Shown here: positions 19,069 through 27,510 of the stretch, piece by piece
Layout: each line of letters opens with the position of its first letter
Numbering within the stretch: the first letter of the stretch is position 1
Source of the DNA: Perkinsela sp. pyNocScin1
Lineage: Eukaryota > Euglenozoa > Kinetoplastea > Prokinetoplastida > Perkinselidae
Assembly: GCA_964019655.1 (NCBI GenBank)
Contig: CAXHTR010000006.1
Span: 310,001 to 374,000, forward strand
Reading direction: 5' to 3'
DNA: 64,000 nucleotides
The notes under the pieces: generated by a model
What the model was told of the DNA's origin: nothing
The model's database searches: none
The model's input: the letters and a program-made list of their open reading frames with translations, nothing else
Translations under genes and position numbers: made by a program

Positions 19069-20051
19069 ATGCAGATTCGCATCAAAGATCACCACGGTCC
19101 AAACTCAAGGTTTACCCCAATTGAGCGAAGCACGATCAGCCGGGAGATCAATGAATTCAAGCGCGAACATCAGACAGACAGGTATGATGCCGTTCGAGCG
19201 CAACAGTGGCACGACGTTAAGTCTGCGAGACGCGGAAAAAAGCTTCTTCTAACGCAAGATATTCTCTTACTCCGAGACACCCTCATGCTCTTCTTTAAAA
19301 ATGAAACGCCAGAGACAGTGGAGATTGATCGGCCGAAGGCTTGCGCATCGGCCTTTCGCAAGTTCCTCAAGGCGGAGACTAGAAAAAGGTCCATTCTTGC
19401 GTGATGGTACTCCAATCGTGGCACATCGGTCATGCGGGAAGCTGCACGTGGGCCACTTCCTATTCGCAGCCGTCAGGCCCATCTTCTTGAAAATCTCAGC
19501 TGGGACCCCACACTGTTCGGACACTGGGAAGTCGATACTGCTCATAGCGGAGGACACTCGGGAACGTTTATCATCGCTATTGAGAAGATCTCGCGTCCTA
19601 TTATCGCCAAGTTTCTCGGCGATAAATCGAGCGAGACAGTAATGGCAGCTCTTGTCCACGAACTGCTTCCCTTCAAGGTGAGATCTCTAAGATTTGATAA
19701 TGGCTCCGAAAACGCCGAATTCTCAATTCTTGAAGAGGCTTTTGGCGCGAACATTGCTTTCTGCCACCCTCGCTCAGCGCACGAAAAAGCTCAAGTCGAG
19801 GAGCGAATCAAAAGGATTTGCGAGCTTTCGGAAGTAAGACTGGCTTCCGATGCATCCACGAGAGGGATTTGGACGACGCAGTGAACCAACTCAACAGACG
19901 TGAGATGCCAGTCCTTAAGCGAGATATAGGAGAGCGTCGCAGCCCATTATCATTCCTGAACGACATCAGTGAGGATCGCTCTGACGCGGAAAAAGACAGA
20001 ATTATCCGAGCAGTTGAACGGATGAGAGCGCGAGTCAAGGCACGTCAATAA
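19069..20051 (+). mobile_element. IS30-like transposase pseudogene, copy 1
   Basis: The N-terminal part has the IS30-type helix-turn-helix TPIERSTISREINEFKRE. An in-frame TGA at 19402 interrupts, and the same frame continues with GHWEVDTAHSGGHSG (first catalytic Asp), SLRFDNGSENAEF (second Asp) and HEKAQVEERIKRI (Glu), the DDE triad of IS30. A frameshift near 19820-19850 moves the C-terminal part (FRCIHERDLDDAVNQLNRRE) to another frame. IS30 is a bacterial IS family; finding it in a eukaryotic window next to hAT relics suggests horizontal origin, unless this segment is misassembled. Confidence 0.75.
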
Positions 20052-20477
20052 CGTACAATGCAAGCTCGAGAGAAGCGCCGCCGAGGTAATGGAACTAGGG
20101 CGAATCCACATCGGGTTAACGAAAACCGTCGCCGCTGCTGATAGGCGCCATCATGAGTGGTTCACGGCATGAAGCATGCCAGCATAAATGACGGCGCCTC
20201 GCGGCCGAAAGCGCGCATCATCCTGCGCGTGATACTCGGAACACGTGACTGCTTCGATGCATAAGATTTCTGCGACCCAGCTATCCCAAGAATCAGCGAA
20301 GCTTGGCGCTTCTACAGGCGGTCCTACTCGCTCGATTCTGCTCTGACGTAGGCCGACTGGAAGGAGTGCTCGGAGGAAACTATGACGAAGTCCCGAAAGG
20401 GAATCTCTTTACGGACGATCTCCGAAAACCGCCCCGGAACCGTGCAGCGTCATCTCGTCGTCGAGTAGAGCCCAATG

Positions 20478-20605
20478 CCTCGACGACGCCCCGTCGACAA
20501 GGCCGCGAAGCGCAAACACCTGCGACGACGACTCGCCGCCAAGACCACGAAGTGCGAACACCCTCTACGACGACTCGCGGTCGGAAGCGCACAGACCGCG
20601 AAGGA
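20478..20605 (+). repeat. Three degenerate ~42-45 bp tandem repeats
   Basis: Units begin with variants of CGACGACGCCCCGTCGACAA (20478) and CGACGACTCGCCGCCAAG (about 20525), with a third near 20568 (CGACTCGCGGTCGG). They encode TTTRRQDHEVRTPS-like units inside the IS30-related ORF. Divergent, so boundaries are approximate. Confidence 0.55.
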
Positions 20606-21119
20606 GACTCGTGGGCGATCATCGCGATTCTCGTTGGCCTGCGCGTGCACACTCTGACGATGGACAACGGGATGGAGTTTTCGGACTGGCCACTCCTTGA
20701 AGCCATCATCGGGTGTAAGTGTTATTACACGCATGCAGGCAAACCGCAGGAAAAAGGTCTTGTTGAAAACAAGAACCGCTTGGTGCGCCGCCGCTTTCCA
20801 GAAGGGACAGATTTCAATCTGATCTCTGATGAAGCGATTAAGCAGGCCGAGGACGATGTCAACCGCGTCCCGATGCCCATCGCCCTTGGTGATTTGCAAT
20901 GCGCGAATGACTTTGCGGATGATATGCGCGCAAGCCCAGAAGAAATTCGGCAGCGCATTGCAAACCTCCATGAGCTTCTTCGATCACTCGAAGAAGACGA
21001 AGTTGAAGAAGAGGAGGAATATGAATACCCCTTCCCAGACCACGACCTCTACGATGAGATAAATCGTCAGCGACATGATCGATGGGATGACGAAGACGGG
21101 AACGGTTCATCTGCAATCC

Positions 21120-21143
21120 TATATCTGCGTCAACGCAGATATA
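21120..21143. other. Perfect 11-bp inverted repeat
   Basis: TATATCTGCGT and ACGCAGATATA are separated by two bases at the 3' end of the IS30-related ORF. It may be a hairpin or a remnant of element ends. No matching copy was noticed on the other side of the ORF. Confidence 0.5.
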
Positions 21144-21256
21144 CAGCACACAGAGAGAGACACTAAACCTTGCTTATACTGCTACCGAGAAGTGAACATG
21201 GTTGAAATGAAGTTATTCTGGATTAACCATTTGGGTCACAACGCGATGGGGGATCC

Positions 21257-22260
21257 ATGGCCGTCAGCAATGTTGCGATTCGCGCTGCGTCAAACACACT
21301 TGATAAGTACGTTGAAAAAGATTTGGTCGACTATCTTCAAAGTCACCTTGACCGCTATCTCAAAGCTCAGACAATCGTAAAAAAAATCCAAACGAAGAAA
21401 TTCAAAGACAGTCTTGCGAAGTACTTCATGGCACACATAACCTCAAAACATCAGCATCCTCATACTGCTGTCGAGACTTATATGAAGGATATGGTAATTG
21501 AAACATGCATGATTTACAGCTTGGACCACCGTGCGGTGCAGGGCATGGCCGTCAGCAATGATAGTATCGCGTCTGCAATAGTGGGCTTGGCTGATTACGA
21601 GCTGAAAGCATCACCGTTTCCTGCCGACATACAACTTGACGAGTGTACTGATGTGTCAGGCCGTTGTATGCTTGTTCTCCACGTACGGTACATGCACAAA
21701 AGCGGGAGACTTATGAAATGGTAGAAGATATCTGGTTTAGCGACGATACCATAATCTCTACGACGGCCAGCGAAATCTTTAATACAGTCCATGCTCGTGT
21801 AATTGAGAGTGTTGGATGGAATAAGATCAGCTCTGTGTGTACGGACGGTGCATCTGCGTTGAGAATGGGAGATAATTGCTTTGTAAAGAAGATTCAGCAG
21901 ATTAATGGTAGCATCTAAGATATCCACTGTGCTTTGCATAGCCTGAATCTGGCTTCTCGAGTTACAATAAGAGAGCTTTAAGGCGTCCTCAGATTCGCTG
22001 CTGGGGTAGGCATCATGTTTCGAACGCGAGGAAAGATGAAGCGTGTTTATGAGCATTATTGTAAGGAAACAAAGGCACCCTTTTTATGTTTGCTTTATTA
22101 CTGCATAGTTCGCTGGCTCTCATGCGGCATTCGTTCAGTTCGTGCGTATGTCATGCGGAATACACTTACCGATTTTTTGCACAAAGTACACGAAACTTCA
22201 ATATATTGTTAAAGAGCTTACGGATTCGCTGCTCCTCGTACGCCTTGCTTATAAATGAAT
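21257..22260 (+). mobile_element. hAT-superfamily transposase relic, copy 2
   Basis: An open frame to 21724 contains PADIQLDECTDVSGRCMLVL, the first catalytic Asp block. A second frame continues (NKISSVCTDGASALRMG, the second Asp), followed after a stop by IHCALHSLNLAS. A third frame from 22015 contains the Trp block (CIVRWLSCGIRSVRAYVM). The order matches hAT copy 1, but the sequence has diverged a lot and at least two frameshifts and one stop are present. Confidence 0.72.
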
Positions 22261-22536
22261 TTTCAGATGATTCATGTGATTTGCCATGAAATATGATAGA
22301 AAGGGAGGTTGGAGAGATCGGTCAGGTGGCTATTCTTTGATAGCTTTTGACATACATGAACTATTTGGTGCGAGCGTTGGCACTTTGCGCACTCGAACGC
22401 CTTGAAGTAAACTTTTCGTTCAGCTCCAACGCACAGCAGCATTTTTGCATAAAAAGCATTGTATTCTGCATGGTTCACGAGTAGTACTATGATTCGGCAC
22501 ACGCTCAATAGACTTGACTCGTGCGCATAGTCGTGA

Positions 22537-23301
22537 CTACGCATCATATACTGAAAAGTACTTTGAGCACTCTACGACAGCGCTGAACTTACCAGCGCTT
22601 CGTACCCTTGGGTCACGCTTCACTTTGCCATAAACCTGGAAATCTATCTTCGTTTCGGTCGTACTCGGCAGAATCCAGGCGAGAGCCATTTTTTCCGGGA
22701 GGAGCGCGTAATTCACCTGGCAGTTGATATGCAGTGCACTTCGAATGTATAGAATTCGCATTGTGTCTGGCAGGGCGTCAAGGTAGACCTGGCCATCCTG
22801 CCAGTGGTACATCACTATGAGCTCCTCCATGTGCGCCGGTAGCGTCCGCAGGTCGACGAGCTCTTCCCGCTCGATGGGCTTGCATGAGCGAAGGTACAGG
22901 TACGTGAGCGCTCGCGGCAGTCGCCGCGTTACCCAGCCGCGGAACAGCGTCACGCCGCCGTCGAAGTGGATGTGCTCGACAGTGGGCGGGAGCCACTCGA
23001 CGGCCACGACAGCTTCTTTCGCTTCGTGGGAGAGGTGTACGCCTGTGACGATGGTGCCAGTGCACTTGACGCCATTCCACATGCAGACATCATCGGGGCC
23101 TTTTTGCGCAGTAGGCGCAAGCTTAGCCTTGAAGTGATTCATGATATTGTTGGAGAGAATGCTGTAGCGTGGATTATCGTGGAGAAATTCCCATGGCGCG
23201 CTGGCGAAGAGGCGCATGGACTTGCGCTGGAGGTCAATGGCCGATAGTGTGGACGCTGGGGACTTATCTACACTCGAGAGAGCGACTGCACAGAAAATCA
23301 T
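22537..23301 (-). CDS. Type B LRR protein, intact, within transposon relics
   Basis: 254 residues on the - strand. Leader MIFCAVALSSVDKSPASTL. The cap is DDVCMWNGVKCTGTIVTGVH. LRR segments: WLPPTVEHIHF, RLPRALTYLYLRSC, VDLRTLPAHMEELIV, DALPDTMRILYI and VNYALLPEKM. The tail has RDPRVRSAG and SKYFSVYDA, the complete type B DxRV...YFxxYD motif. It lies between a hAT relic (21.3-22.3 kb) and another (23.4 kb), so the mobile DNA has accumulated around it without breaking it. Confidence 0.85.
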   Translation of the reverse strand: MIFCAVALSSVDKSPASTLSAIDLQRKSMRLFASAPWEFLHDNPRYSILSNNIMNHFKAKLAPTAQKGPDDVCMWNGVKCTGTIVTGVHLSHEAKEAVVAVEWLPPTVEHIHFDGGVTLFRGWVTRRLPRALTYLYLRSCKPIEREELVDLRTLPAHMEELIVMYHWQDGQVYLDALPDTMRILYIRSALHINCQVNYALLPEKMALAWILPSTTETKIDFQVYGKVKRDPRVRSAGKFSAVVECSKYFSVYDA

Positions 23302-23445
23302 TGTCGTAAGCGGTCAACGGGGAAGAAAAAGGTACATATGCTCGCGGAAACAACTGTTCACAGAAATGCACAAGTCCATCCACACAGATGGACGAAGAGA
23401 GTTGTATCATAAAGGCTTACATATATATATATATAGACTTAGATC

Positions 23446-23787
23446 ATGGGCACCATTAATGATAACGGGGTTCAACCTGAGAAGATGGGAACGGTCTCGA
23501 GTGACGCTGCACAGGTGAATATTGGTGTTACCAAATATCTTCGCGTATCTCCTTCTTGCAAACGCGAATTTAAATTATTTTGTAAGAGTAAAAATTCTTC
23601 GGTATCTCAGGTGCCGTACTATAATGTTACTCGATGGCTATCAGCAGGTGGTACCGTCTGCCGTGTGTTTCGCATACGGCTTATTATTCACGAATTTTTG
23701 GATATGCGTGAAGAGAGGGGTCGGGAGCTGGCGAAAAACTTTGAAGACCCTGTTTTTCGGACACGTCTTGCTTTTCGCAGTGATTAG
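23446..23787 (+). mobile_element. hAT-superfamily transposase fragment, copy 3
   Basis: Only the Trp block is preserved: VPYYNVTRWLSAGGTVCRVF, then IHEFLDMREERGRELAKNF and EDPVFRTRLAF, matching the equivalent region of copy 1. No catalytic Asp segments found nearby. Preceded by a (TA)n tract at about 23421-23435. Confidence 0.65.
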
Positions 23788-24499
23788 GACGCTACAGGGG
23801 AGGGTAAGATACGGTCCCGCTCGGCCAGGAAGCAGCTCAGTCTCCATACGATCAGGAAGCACAACAGGCATCCTTGTTAGATCAAGAGACCCGTCATGCC
23901 AGAGTTCAAGGTAGGCTAGAAACCTAACGGCTAAGGGGCTAAAAGAGCGCGAATAGCTTCGAAAGAATGAACTTGAACGAACGCAGGCCCAGATAATTCG
24001 CGAGGCTGGCCGGGCTGCGGTTATCGTTCAACATATGAAAAATCAGCGTATTCGCTACTGGAGAGGATAATGCTGTGCACAGCTTGGACCATGGACCCCA
24101 AAGTCACATTCGTGGCGGTCGCTGATATGATCAAAGAGCACCGTAGCTCTGCCTCTATAGAGGGCCACTGCGATTGGAAATCTGTGAAGGCTGAGAAAGC
24201 GCGTTGCATCCAGAGCGTCGCAGAGATGTTTTTGATCCAGTGAATGGCCATAAAGACTTCTTGAAAAAGAAGAAAAATGCTGGAGCACATCGTCGAATCT
24301 ACGAGGATCCCGAGCTAGCGCTCCACGTTATCGAGCGAATACTGAATTTCGACAGCGCGGGCCAGGCCTTCAAACAGCTTAAACGCAGAGGTGTAGACAC
24401 AACGTACCCCAGGCCATTCAGCATTTCATCATACGAGAGCACAACAGAGGAAGTATATTTGCACGATTTCTGCCACGGAAGGGTCGTCCACGAGGTATT

Positions 24500-24924
24500 T
24501 TGAGGCTTGATACGAACCGAGGCAGATGCCCTATTCCCAAGCTGCGCTCATACCGAGAGAAAGGTCACATGGATCTTTGGTTATATGGGCAGTGGGAAAT
24601 TGATACGGCCTTCGGGGCGAATAACTCAGGCGTGCTCTGCTGTGTGATCGAAAAAAGGACCCGATACGGCATAATTATCCTTCTAAAAATAAAGAAAGCC
24701 GAGCCCTGTGCAGGGCGATGGCAGAAAAGCTCAGTCTTTTTCATTGCCAAACGATCGTGGCTGATCGTGGGATAGAGTTTTTCAACCACAGCATACTTAA
24801 GGATATGCTAGGTGCTGACACATTCTTTTGCGATGCTGGATGCCCGCACAGACAGACATACAGATGCCCGACCTGGTCACACATAGTCGGTGTCTGCGAC
24901 ACTTGCCACCCAAGCCGTATGTAA
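24500..24924 (+). mobile_element. IS30-like transposase relic, copy 3
   Basis: The first frame contains YGQWEIDTAFGANNSG with the first catalytic Asp, then VIEKRTRYGIIILLK. After a frameshift near 24705 a second frame continues as LFHCQTIVADRGIEFFNHSI with the second Asp and LGADTFFCDAGCPH. The sequence diverges before the catalytic Glu. Upstream frames (24080-24500) look like further decayed coding sequence but are not assignable. Confidence 0.65.
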
Positions 24925-25570
24925 CACTCACATGAGCGTCGAAATGCTGCTTCATCGTGAAGCTTAATGGATTTCTTCTCTTGAGCTGTGACGGTGGTGC
25001 TTGGAAGCTTCAACGATAAACTCGGCTCACTAAAGCGATGCTGACCAATCATTGTATCACCCTCCCATTCTCCGTAATTCTCTTGAAGTAAGAGCCCGAC
25101 TGCTATTGCCTGTTTCTACACGATGTGCATTAAGCTCATTCACCAAAGTACGCCTTATCGAGGCGTCTGGATTCGGATCAATATCGGAGTTTCAGCGACT
25201 AGGTGTTAACCCAGCGCCGCGTTGGAGCTTGATACTGATAAGGAATATTCATCTTCCTGCACTCCTTCGTGTAGCCCTGATTCGAAGCACTAAGCAACCA
25301 CTGGGGACTTCTAAAAGAATAGATTCGGGCGGTATTTTGGCGAGCAAAAAGTTCTCTGCTTGCTTGGGTACATCTTGAGGGTATGATATATTTTGTGAGA
25401 TCAACAGTTCCCGTGATCACTCATCAGAAGAATTCTGAAATATTTGTGGGCTTGCTTAAAACCCCTCAGTATATCATTTGAGTGATATAAACCAAAAAAA
25501 CATTCCACAAGTTAGTTGCACCTCCCACAAACTTGATGAAAATAAAATATGGTATTCAGATGTAAACATA
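24925..25570. other. intergenic, no gene recognised
   Basis: Between transposon relics and the histone cluster. A 108-codon ORF (25052-25378) has no coding signature. I see no promoter or RNA gene. Confidence 0.35.
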
Positions 25571-25595
25571 GTGCGAACGCAGAATGGGCGCTCAC
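25571..25595 (-). promoter_or_regulatory. Histone H4 3' stem-loop
   Basis: On the - strand GTGAGCGC - loop CCATTCT - GCGTTCGCAC. The inner stem AGCGC/GCGTT has one G-U pair. The outer GTG/CAC is separated by a 2-nt bulge. It begins 33 nt after the H4 stop codon. The loop matches those downstream of the other three histones. Confidence 0.6.
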
Positions 25596-25627
25596 AGATT
25601 CATGTGGCTGATTGGCTCACCGCTCAC

Positions 25628-25927
25628 TTATGCGTAGCCGTAGAGCATGCGTCCGCGCTTGCGGAGGGCGTAGACGACGTCGAGGGCGGTGACGGTCGTG
25701 CGCTTGGAGTGCTCGGTGTAGGTGACGGAGTCACGGACGACGCCCTCGACGAACCCCTTGAGGATGCCGCGGACCTCCTCGTACATGACGCCGGAGATGC
25801 GCTTGACACCACCGCGGCGAGCGAGGCGGCGGATGGCGGGCTTCGTGATACCGCGGATGTTGTCCTTGAGCGCGCGCTGCTGGCGGCGGATGCCTTTTGC
25901 GTCACCGGATTTCTTACCTTTGGCCAT
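25628..25927 (-). CDS. H4: Histone H4
   Basis: 99 residues. Nucleosome core histone, partner of H3. It aligns end to end with H4: the tail [11 protein letters not shown], then [56 protein letters not shown] and the end [16 protein letters not shown] and the YGYA ending are kinetoplastid-like, while [16 protein letters not shown] is close to the general eukaryotic form. Last in the transcriptional order of the four-gene cluster. Sequence before the ATG reads CACTACTAGAA, so an AG lies 3 nt upstream. Confidence 0.97.
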   Translation of the reverse strand: MAKGKKSGDAKGIRRQQRALKDNIRGITKPAIRRLARRGGVKRISGVMYEEVRGILKGFVEGVVRDSVTYTEHSKRTTVTALDVVYALRKRGRMLYGYA

Positions 25928-26032
25928 TTCTAGTAGTGTAGTAGAGAAAAGTAATAAGCGGAAATACTATCAAGGCGTCTGCTACCTCAAAAAAGGCTTT
26001 TAGGCTATATCGGTGTAAACATTACTCGAGGG

Positions 26033-26051
26033 GCGCCTTGAAAGGAGGCGC
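26033..26051 (-). promoter_or_regulatory. Histone H3 3' stem-loop
   Basis: On the - strand GCGCCT - loop CCTTTCA - AGGCGC. Six perfect base pairs, loop of seven, 18 nt after the H3 stop codon. Confidence 0.7.
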
Positions 26052-26069
26052 TTGGTCTCTCAAAGTCGC

Positions 26070-26492
26070 TTAGAAGCGCTCACCGCGGAGACGGCGGGCG
26101 AGCTGGATGTCCTTCGGCATGATGGTGACACGGCGGCCGTGGATGGCGCAGAGGCACGTATCGGCGAAGAGGTTGACGAGGTGGGCCTCGGTCGCCTCCT
26201 GCATCGCGAGAACGGCGCTCGCCTGGAAGCGGAGGCCGTCCTTGCCGGTCATGGCGATCTCGCGGACGATGCGCTGGAACGGCAGCTTGCGGAGGAGAAG
26301 GTCAGTGCCGCGCTGGTAGCGGCGGATGTCACGGAGCGCGACGGTGCCGGGGCGGAAGCGGTGAACCTTCTTCTGGTTCTGCGACGTCGACTGTGAGGTC
26401 TTCGCGGCGGCGGACTTCTTGCCCTTCGTGACGAGGACTTCGCGTGGGAGCTTGCCCGTGGACTTGCGAGAGGATTCCTTTGTGCGTGCCAT
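26070..26492 (-). CDS. H3: Histone H3
   Basis: 140 residues, slightly longer than the usual 135-136. It retains ARTK at the start and RKSTGK around Lys9/Ser10, then a divergent linker rich in Lys, Ser and Gln. The fold region is clear: [49 protein letters not shown] and [18 protein letters not shown]. Keeping ARTK and RKST distinguishes it from trypanosomatid H3. GLRFQ and ADTCL are shared with kinetoplastids. No centromeric-variant features such as a long loop 1. Confidence 0.97.
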   Translation of the reverse strand: MARTKESSRKSTGKLPREVLVTKGKKSAAAKTSQSTSQNQKKVHRFRPGTVALRDIRRYQRGTDLLLRKLPFQRIVREIAMTGKDGLRFQASAVLAMQEATEAHLVNLFADTCLCAIHGRRVTIMPKDIQLARRLRGERF

Positions 26493-26600
26493 TGTAGTGA
26501 ATGTGAGCTAGGAAGGATTACTAGTAAAACGCACTGGCCGTGAAAATTACTAAGAGATTTGTGTGTATATGGATAAACATGCTACTACGACTGGATCATC

Positions 26601-26619
26601 GCAGGGAGAAAGGCCCCGC
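26601..26619 (-). promoter_or_regulatory. Histone H2A 3' stem-loop
   Basis: On the - strand GCGGGG - loop CCTTTCT - CCCTGC. Six pairs including one G-U, loop of seven, 32 nt after the H2A stop codon. Confidence 0.65.
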
Positions 26620-26650
26620 GGTGGCAGTCTGTCTCAGCGCTCCGGCAGAT

Positions 26651-27028
26651 TTAGACCTGCTGGCTGGAGGCGGTCTTCGCGGACTTCTTCTTGAGAGCGT
26701 CGTTGAGGTTGGGTGCGACACCGCCCTGCGTGAAGGTGACGTTGCCGAGGAGCTGGGAGAGCTCTTCGTCGTGGCGGACGGCGAGAGTGACGGCGCGTGG
26801 GGTGATGCGCTTCTTCTTGTGCTGCGCAGCGACCTTTCCGCTGATCTCGAGGAGCTCGGCGGTGAGGTACTCGAGGACGGCAGTCAGGTAGACTGGGGCG
26901 GCGGCGCCGACGCGCTTCGTGTAGCGGCCCTTCTTGAGCATAGAGCGGACGCGGCCAACTGGGAAGATGAGACCGGCCTTCTTGCTCACGGAGGTGGTCT
27001 TCTTGATTGCGGAGGATTTCTTTGCCAT
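26651..27028 (-). CDS. H2A: Histone H2A
   Basis: 125 residues. [19 protein letters not shown] and [19 protein letters not shown] are canonical. [20 protein letters not shown] and the [14 protein letters not shown] end are of the kinetoplastid type (other eukaryotes read IIPRHLQLAIRNDEEL here). It ends SSQQV and lacks the SQE phosphorylation motif of H2A.X. Paired with H2B immediately upstream. Confidence 0.97.
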   Translation of the reverse strand: MAKKSSAIKKTTSVSKKAGLIFPVGRVRSMLKKGRYTKRVGAAAPVYLTAVLEYLTAELLEISGKVAAQHKKKRITPRAVTLAVRHDEELSQLLGNVTFTQGGVAPNLNDALKKKSAKTASSQQV

Positions 27029-27120
27029 TTTTGGAGATTAAAGAGCAGAAGTTTTCGTATAGTTAGTAAGTTTCTCATTTAGATCAAATACTGAGGTCTA
27101 TTTAAGATAAACATTGCAAT

Positions 27121-27148
27121 CAAACATGGCGAGAATGGGCCATGTTTG
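27121..27148 (-). promoter_or_regulatory. Histone H2B 3' stem-loop
   Basis: On the - strand CAAACATGGC - loop CCATTCTC - GCCATGTTTG. Ten perfect base pairs, loop of eight, 36 nt after the H2B stop codon. The strongest hairpin of the four. Confidence 0.75.
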
Positions 27149-27183
27149 AGATTCTAGCAGTGCACTTTTGTTGAAGCGTGTGC

Positions 27184-27510
27184 TTATTTGCTGGCGGCGA
27201 TCTTGGCGACGGCCTTAGTGCCCTCGGCCATGGCGTGCTTCGCGAGCTCGCCCGGGAGGATGAGGCGGACGGCGGTCTGGATCTCGCGGGACGACATCGT
27301 CTGCGCCTTGTTGTAGCGCGTGAGCGAGGCGGCCTCGGTCGTGATGCGCTCGAAGAGGTCCTGAACGAAGGATGCCATGACGGTCATGCCTTTGCTGCTG
27401 AAGCCAATGTCCTTGTGGACGGCCTTCAGGGTCTTGAAGATGTAGCGGTTGAAGGACTGCTTGGCCTTGCGGCGGGAACCGGAGGTCGCGACTTTCTGGG
27501 AGCGTGCCAT
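27184..27510 (-). CDS. H2B: Histone H2B
   Basis: 108 residues, shorter than metazoan H2B because the N-terminal tail is short ([19 protein letters not shown]). Fold segments: [49 protein letters not shown] and [13 protein letters not shown]. The last is the kinetoplastid variant of LAKHAVSEGTKAV. First gene of the cluster in transcription order. TTACTAGTAAAA lies directly before the ATG, and a similar TTACTAGT occurs upstream of H3. Confidence 0.97.
   Translation of the reverse strand: MARSQKVATSGSRRKAKQSFNRYIFKTLKAVHKDIGFSSKGMTVMASFVQDLFERITTEAASLTRYNKAQTMSSREIQTAVRLILPGELAKHAMAEGTKAVAKIAASK

Larger units (their letters stand above)
20303..21166 (+). mobile_element. Truncated IS30-like transposase fused to repetitive Arg-rich region, copy 2
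   Basis: An open frame of 287 codons. Residues 1-110 are low complexity and contain three degenerate repeats. From about residue 118 it reads TMDNGMEFSDWPLLE, then QEKGLVENKNRLVRRRFPEG and TDFNLISDEAIKQAEDDVNR, the second Asp, the Glu and the FPxGTDF segment of IS30 transposases. The first catalytic Asp and the helix-turn-helix are absent. A very acidic stretch (VEEEEEYEYPF) follows. Probably inactive, although the frame is open. Confidence 0.7.
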
